The position numbers and the translations under genes are program-made. Positions 60,388-64,000 of a stretch of 64,000 bases of DNA are shown piece by piece (within the stretch, counting starts at the first letter, position 1; each line of letters begins with the position of its first letter). The stretch spans positions 141,838,973 to 141,902,972 of the forward strand of contig JAUPFV010000004.1 of the NCBI GenBank assembly GCA_036936605.1, given 5' to 3'. The notes under the pieces were generated by a model. That model ran no database searches. It was not told where the DNA came from and saw nothing but the letters and a program-made list of their open reading frames with translations. The DNA is from Limnanthes douglasii subsp. nivea (taxonomy: Eukaryota; Streptophyta; Magnoliopsida; Brassicales; Limnanthaceae).

Positions 60388-60403
60388 CAATTTTAAATTC
60401 TTT
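60388..60403. repeat. Left target-site duplication of the U6-SINE insertion
   Basis: CAATTTTAAATTCTTT is repeated exactly at 60771-60786. The first C of the right copy is also the complement of U6 base G1, so the duplication is 15 or 16 bp. Confidence 0.9.
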
Positions 60404-60608
60404 TATAAGAAGGAACCCACAGCCTCTACTCAACGAGTGCGCACAGGGTAAACTCTCAGTCTTACACAATAGCCTGCAAACCAATGCCAAAAGGTAAACC
60501 ACACAAGGTGACAGGCTCAACCAAAAAAGCGTATGTAGAGGGACTCGAACTTATGACATTTGGTCACAAGCATGCCTTACTCAACCAACTTGAATACCCC
60601 CTTGGGGG
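60404..60608 (-). mobile_element. tRNA-derived SINE (3' part of the chimera)
   Basis: On the minus strand a tRNA-like head starts near 60,600. It has an A-box-like TATTCAAGTTGG and, about 35 bases on, a B box AAGTTCGAGTCCC. A non-tRNA body of about 120 bp follows (GGTTGAGCCTGTCACC..., GAGGCTGTGGGTTCC), ending in a short TTCTTATA tail at the target duplication. It is not a working tRNA gene: no acceptor stem pairing or clover leaf could be built. Confidence 0.8.
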
Positions 60609-60669
60609 CGAAAGAAAAAACAAGTATGGTGTTTGGTGGGGTTCAAACCCATTCTATACGGGCGTTTAA
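60609..60669 (-). other. Linker between U6 and SINE with a second B-box-like motif
   Basis: About 60 bases with GGGTTTGAACCCCACC, itself close to a B box, then a T-run and CCCCCAAGGGGG. It may be a 5'-truncated tRNA-like unit, which would make the SINE part dimeric. Confidence 0.5.
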
Positions 60670-60771
60670 AATTTTTGGACCATTTCTCGATTTATGCGTG
60701 TCATTCTTGTATAGGGGCCATGCTAATCTTCTCTGTATCGTTCCAGTTCTATGGGATGTCCCCGAAGGGAC
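60670..60771 (-). ncRNA. U6: U6 snRNA copy, full length, probably a retro-pseudogene
   Basis: The minus strand starts GTCCCTTCGGGGACATCC and keeps the ACAGAGA box, AGATTAGCATGGCCCC and GACACGCATAAATCGAGAAA up to ATGGTCCAAAAATTTT. So all 102 bases of plant U6 are covered. By comparison with the plant consensus as I recall it, there are changes in the stretch after GACATCC (CATAGAACTGG) and in GCGCAAGGATG (read as ATACAAGAATG). No upstream element (TCCCACATCG) is seen in the 75 bases upstream, where a plant U6 gene should have it. It is joined to a SINE and has target duplications, so it is a reverse-transcribed copy. Confidence 0.88.
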
Positions 60772-60786
60772 AATTTTAAATTCTTT

Positions 60787-61383
60787 CTGAAGATATAATT
60801 ATTATATTTTTACTTTAGTTTCTTCCTTCTCAATTTGGTTGTATTAAGACTTATTATTTATTACCAATAAAATCTAAACAATAGAAGGACAAATAATCTG
60901 TTTGACCATAAAGTGACTTTTATGATAATTATTGTAAAAAAACATTAACAAGTAATTGATATAGTTCAATTATATATATTTTCGGTTTCAAAGATGGTTA
61001 AGCAAAATTTAGTAACAATACCACAATAAACTACGAAGCTCAGGGATAAACTCATAAAGGTCTTGAGAGGTTTAATACTTGACTCGCCAAAAAACCTACT
61101 CTCACATCCATGGTTTGATTGACATATCAATTTATTTACAGTTTTAGAAATCATTTATGGATTGTTACAGTTGTATCCGTGAAAGTATGTGGTCTTAAAA
61201 AGATAAATTTAATTTCCAGACAATTAGTGGTAGTAAAATATTTTTACAACCGATTATAATTCATACATAGTTAAATTTTTTTATAAAAATTAATTATATA
61301 ATTTTTATGAAGCCCATATATTTATCGTTTGCAATAACATTATGCATATTAATATATCAAAAAATAAAATGAATCGAGAACCA
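60787..61383. other. AT-rich spacer
   Basis: No gene or clear element seen. A 62-codon frame at 61154-60966 (minus) has no known domain. Confidence 0.4.
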
Positions 61384-62110
61384 AAGTATATCGTTGGCAC
61401 AAAGGTTTAGGTCATATCATACGAATGAGATTGACAAACTACTTGTTAAAATATCTTTTATGCTTATTCAATTATTTTTTACTTTACGATTTATGTCAAA
61501 TATATCGAAAGGAAGCAAGTCATTTGTGAAGGAATTTAGTGCAAACAGAGTGAAAAAACCTTAAAGAAAAGTTAAAATGATATCCACTAATATTTTTTTA
61601 GCATCAAAGGTTTGTCAAAATAATTTATATTATTCATAAATGACTTTTAGAACTATCATTCACATATTTCATTATAGAACATAAGTTATTACAAGTTTAA
61701 GTCTTTTAAAACTAGAGTTAAGAAGTACTTCAGCAAAATAATTAAATGCATCATATTTGACCATGATGATTAAAATTATAAAATATATGACTTTATAATG
61801 AATAAAGTCATGATCTATTCCGATTAGGTAGGTGTGGATTTTCTCTCTCAAAATAATATCCGGTCAAGTAGCTATTAAAGTTGGAATATTTATTTTGAAT
61901 TTGGTGATAACTTGTTCTATATATTTATAAATTTGGGGATGCCTAACCAAAAAAAACCTTTATATTTCTAACAAAAATAAATTGGTATTTAATAAAGTTA
62001 AGTAGTTATTTTGTTGAGCATTCAAATCATTCTAGTAATTTTCAATTCTACCATATCAAATCCAAAATCAAATATGAGATAATAAGGTAGTTTTTTTAGA
62101 TATTGATTTT
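61384..62110 (+). mobile_element. Decayed Ty1/copia element D (GAG-pre-integrase / integrase relic)
   Basis: Near 61,390 the plus strand reads YRWHKGLGHI, the copia GAG-pre-integrase signature, then LCQIYRKEASH. At about 61,535 comes NLVQTE and at about 61,600 a stretch ending FILFINDF, matching the copia integrase start. Further downstream only faint likeness. Stops throughout; no LTRs seen. Confidence 0.6.
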
Positions 62111-62516
62111 GACGAGAAGTATTTGGAGAACAACTTTGAATATGATAAATAATCAGAAATGGTTCATTCACACAAAACAACGAGGATTTGGTTTATCATT
62201 ATCATTAGTCTATAAAGTGTGAAAATGTTTAGCATGTTTCGAGATCAATATTCAATCTCACTCAAGAAGAATTATTTAAAGTGATTGTGTAAACTAAAGT
62301 TAATATTTTCAAAGAATTATGTAAGCTAACGTTAATAGTATGCCGTCATAAAGGTCACAAACAAATGTAGATGAAATAATGTGTATTCATGTTATATAAA
62401 GTAATTCTTTAATAACGTTAATATTCTTATGATGTAATATAAGAATTCAGTTTAATTTTAAGTTATAAACCGTCCTATAAAAACATTAATATTTTTGTGA
62501 TGTAACATAAAAATTT

Positions 62517-62627
62517 AGTTTAAGATTTGGTAACAACATATGTAGTTCTAATTAGTTTAAGATTTGGTAACAACATATGTAGTTCTAATTAGTTTAAGAT
62601 TTGGTAACAACATATGTAGTTCTAATT
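62517..62627. repeat. Three perfect tandem copies of a 37-bp unit
   Basis: Units 62517-62553, 62554-62590 and 62591-62627 are identical and begin AGTTTAAGATTTGGTAACAA. A related single phrase (AGTTTAATTTTAAGTTATAAAC) lies just upstream. Likely a recent slippage expansion. Confidence 0.95.
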
Positions 62628-64000
62628 TGCAAACGTGAAGTTAATGTAATAAGAGTACAAATATTATATATTATCTAAAGAAATATTGTTGATTATAAAT
62701 GAGTACCTATAACCAAACAAAACTCGATAGATAACTGATATATATTAACAAGCTTCATTCAACATTAAAATTTGAACTTTTAAGTAATTTTTTTATAATT
62801 TAAATGAAAAAATCTCTTAAGCCAAGTATGAAGCAAATTGCATACTTCAGTATTAAGTTTCATTAAATTGTAGTAAAATTGAAATTGTAACTATTAAAAG
62901 ACTAAGATAGAAAATAAAATCCAAAAACTTTGTTTTGGATATGATAACTCTCAATTAGTTAGTCTAAAAATATATTAATATGTATCTACAATCCGAAGAA
63001 AATTATTTATAAAATTAAGGAAACGTCTCATCAATAATACTGTCATTTCTTAAAGTTTTTATCTGTTTTGTTTGGAGATAAACTTAGTATAATATTATGA
63101 ATATCACAAGTTTAGTATAAATATATTCATATTCATTTTTGTACGTCAATGACATATTTCGTATCATAAACGATAAGAACATATTTCATGAAACAAAGAT
63201 TATTATATTCAAGTAATTGAACATAAAAATATTGATGAAACATCTTAAGAGTCAGAAATCTAGATTCACTTAGACTGCTTTTGAGATGTTGCGGTTTTTT
63301 TATAAAAAACATATTGATAGTATATTGGAACGTTATGGTATGCAGAAAAACAAGCAAGCAGATGTTTGTATGAAAAAGTAAGATAAATTCTTGTTGTGCA
63401 ATATTTTAATATGTATTAAAAAATGTAAAAAATGTAAAAAATTTCATATGCTTCAGCAAATGGAAGTTATTCGTGGAGTTTTTCAAGTTAAAGTATAAAT
63501 TCATTATAAAAATCTTAGGCGAATACTTAAATACTTTGACAATTGACCATTATATGATCAAAATAATCGACCTATGATATTTTGAAAGAACAAACGTCAC
63601 ATGGTGATATAAAAAATCAAATAATTAAAGATATCATTTAATTACGTTGACACTTTAAGTTTAATGGATGTTACTCCATTTAGCTATTGATTTAATATTT
63701 CATATTATATAAAAATAAAAATAAATTTCGCTTAAACAATATTTAGTTCATTATCATTAAGGAAATCATGATATAAATTATCATAAATAACTTCATGGTG
63801 TGTTTTAAAATTTCCATAAAAAAAATCATTTATGTCTTTAATCCTCTTTATAAATTTAAGGCCCAAATCACTTAAAAATACAATATTCAAGTGAATGTCC
63901 TTCATCTATATTATGTTCATTTTAATAGAAGTTTGTTTGATTAAATTTTTCAGTTTAGTTTTAAATTATATAATTTATAAATGTAGTATTTAAACAATTC
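62628..64000. other. AT-rich spacer to window end
   Basis: No gene, RNA gene or clear repeat seen. A 74-codon frame at 63357-63133 (minus) lacks any known domain. Confidence 0.45.

Noticed and set aside
60525..60600. tRNA gene on the minus strand (A and B boxes present)
   Set aside because: No acceptor or anticodon stems could be paired, and the region sits inside a SINE with a body and target duplication.
62517..62627. CRISPR-like array
   Set aside because: Direct tandem copies without spacers in a plant genome.

Overview
This is a nuclear-genome window from a flowering plant, most likely a eudicot. Evidence: spliced genes with GT-AG introns, plastid transit peptides, plant-only families (DMP, PPR, triose-phosphate translocator), plant retrotransposon lineages (Ty1/copia, Tat-type Ty3/gypsy, L1-like LINEs, TRIM, Stowaway) and strongly AT-rich spacers. 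I could not fix the species.

Layout. 0.1-1.9 kb: decayed Mutator/FAR1-type transposase (minus strand). 3.5-13.3 kb: a complete 22-exon gene (minus) for a 1007-residue alpha-glucan phosphorylase with a putative plastid transit peptide and an N-terminal ACT domain. 14.1-16.8 kb: a complete 12-exon gene (minus) for the chloroplast triose-phosphate/phosphate translocator. 17-31 kb: AT-rich spacer with short hairpins, tandem repeats, three decayed copia elements and TRIM relics. 30.8-35.6 kb: decayed LINE. 36.5-39.4 kb: two intact intronless genes facing each other, a PPR protein and a DMP membrane protein. 39.8-40.0 kb: Stowaway MITE. 42-46 kb: second LINE. 46.4-47.2 kb: near-complete TRIM. 49.7-60.0 kb: full-length Tat-like gypsy element on the minus strand with a perfect 5-bp target duplication. 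Its gag-pol is broken, but a long opposite-strand ORF with its own intron is open. 60.4-60.8 kb: a U6 snRNA copy joined to a tRNA-derived SINE and enclosed by a perfect 15-16 bp target duplication. 61-64 kb: copia remnant, a 37-bp triplication and AT-rich DNA.

Functional picture. Four host genes look intact. The phosphorylase and the translocator lie in tandem on one strand, 836 bp apart. Both are predicted to act in the plastid on linked steps (phosphorolysis of alpha-glucan; export of triose phosphate for phosphate). The ACT domain suggests small-molecule control, which is an inference. PPR and DMP form a small gene island between two LINEs. Everything else is mobile DNA or spacer. The most unusual items are the U6-SINE chimera, the ACT-phosphorylase with a changed active-site residue, the long inverted repeat in its intron 19, and the intact antisense ORF inside a dead gypsy element.
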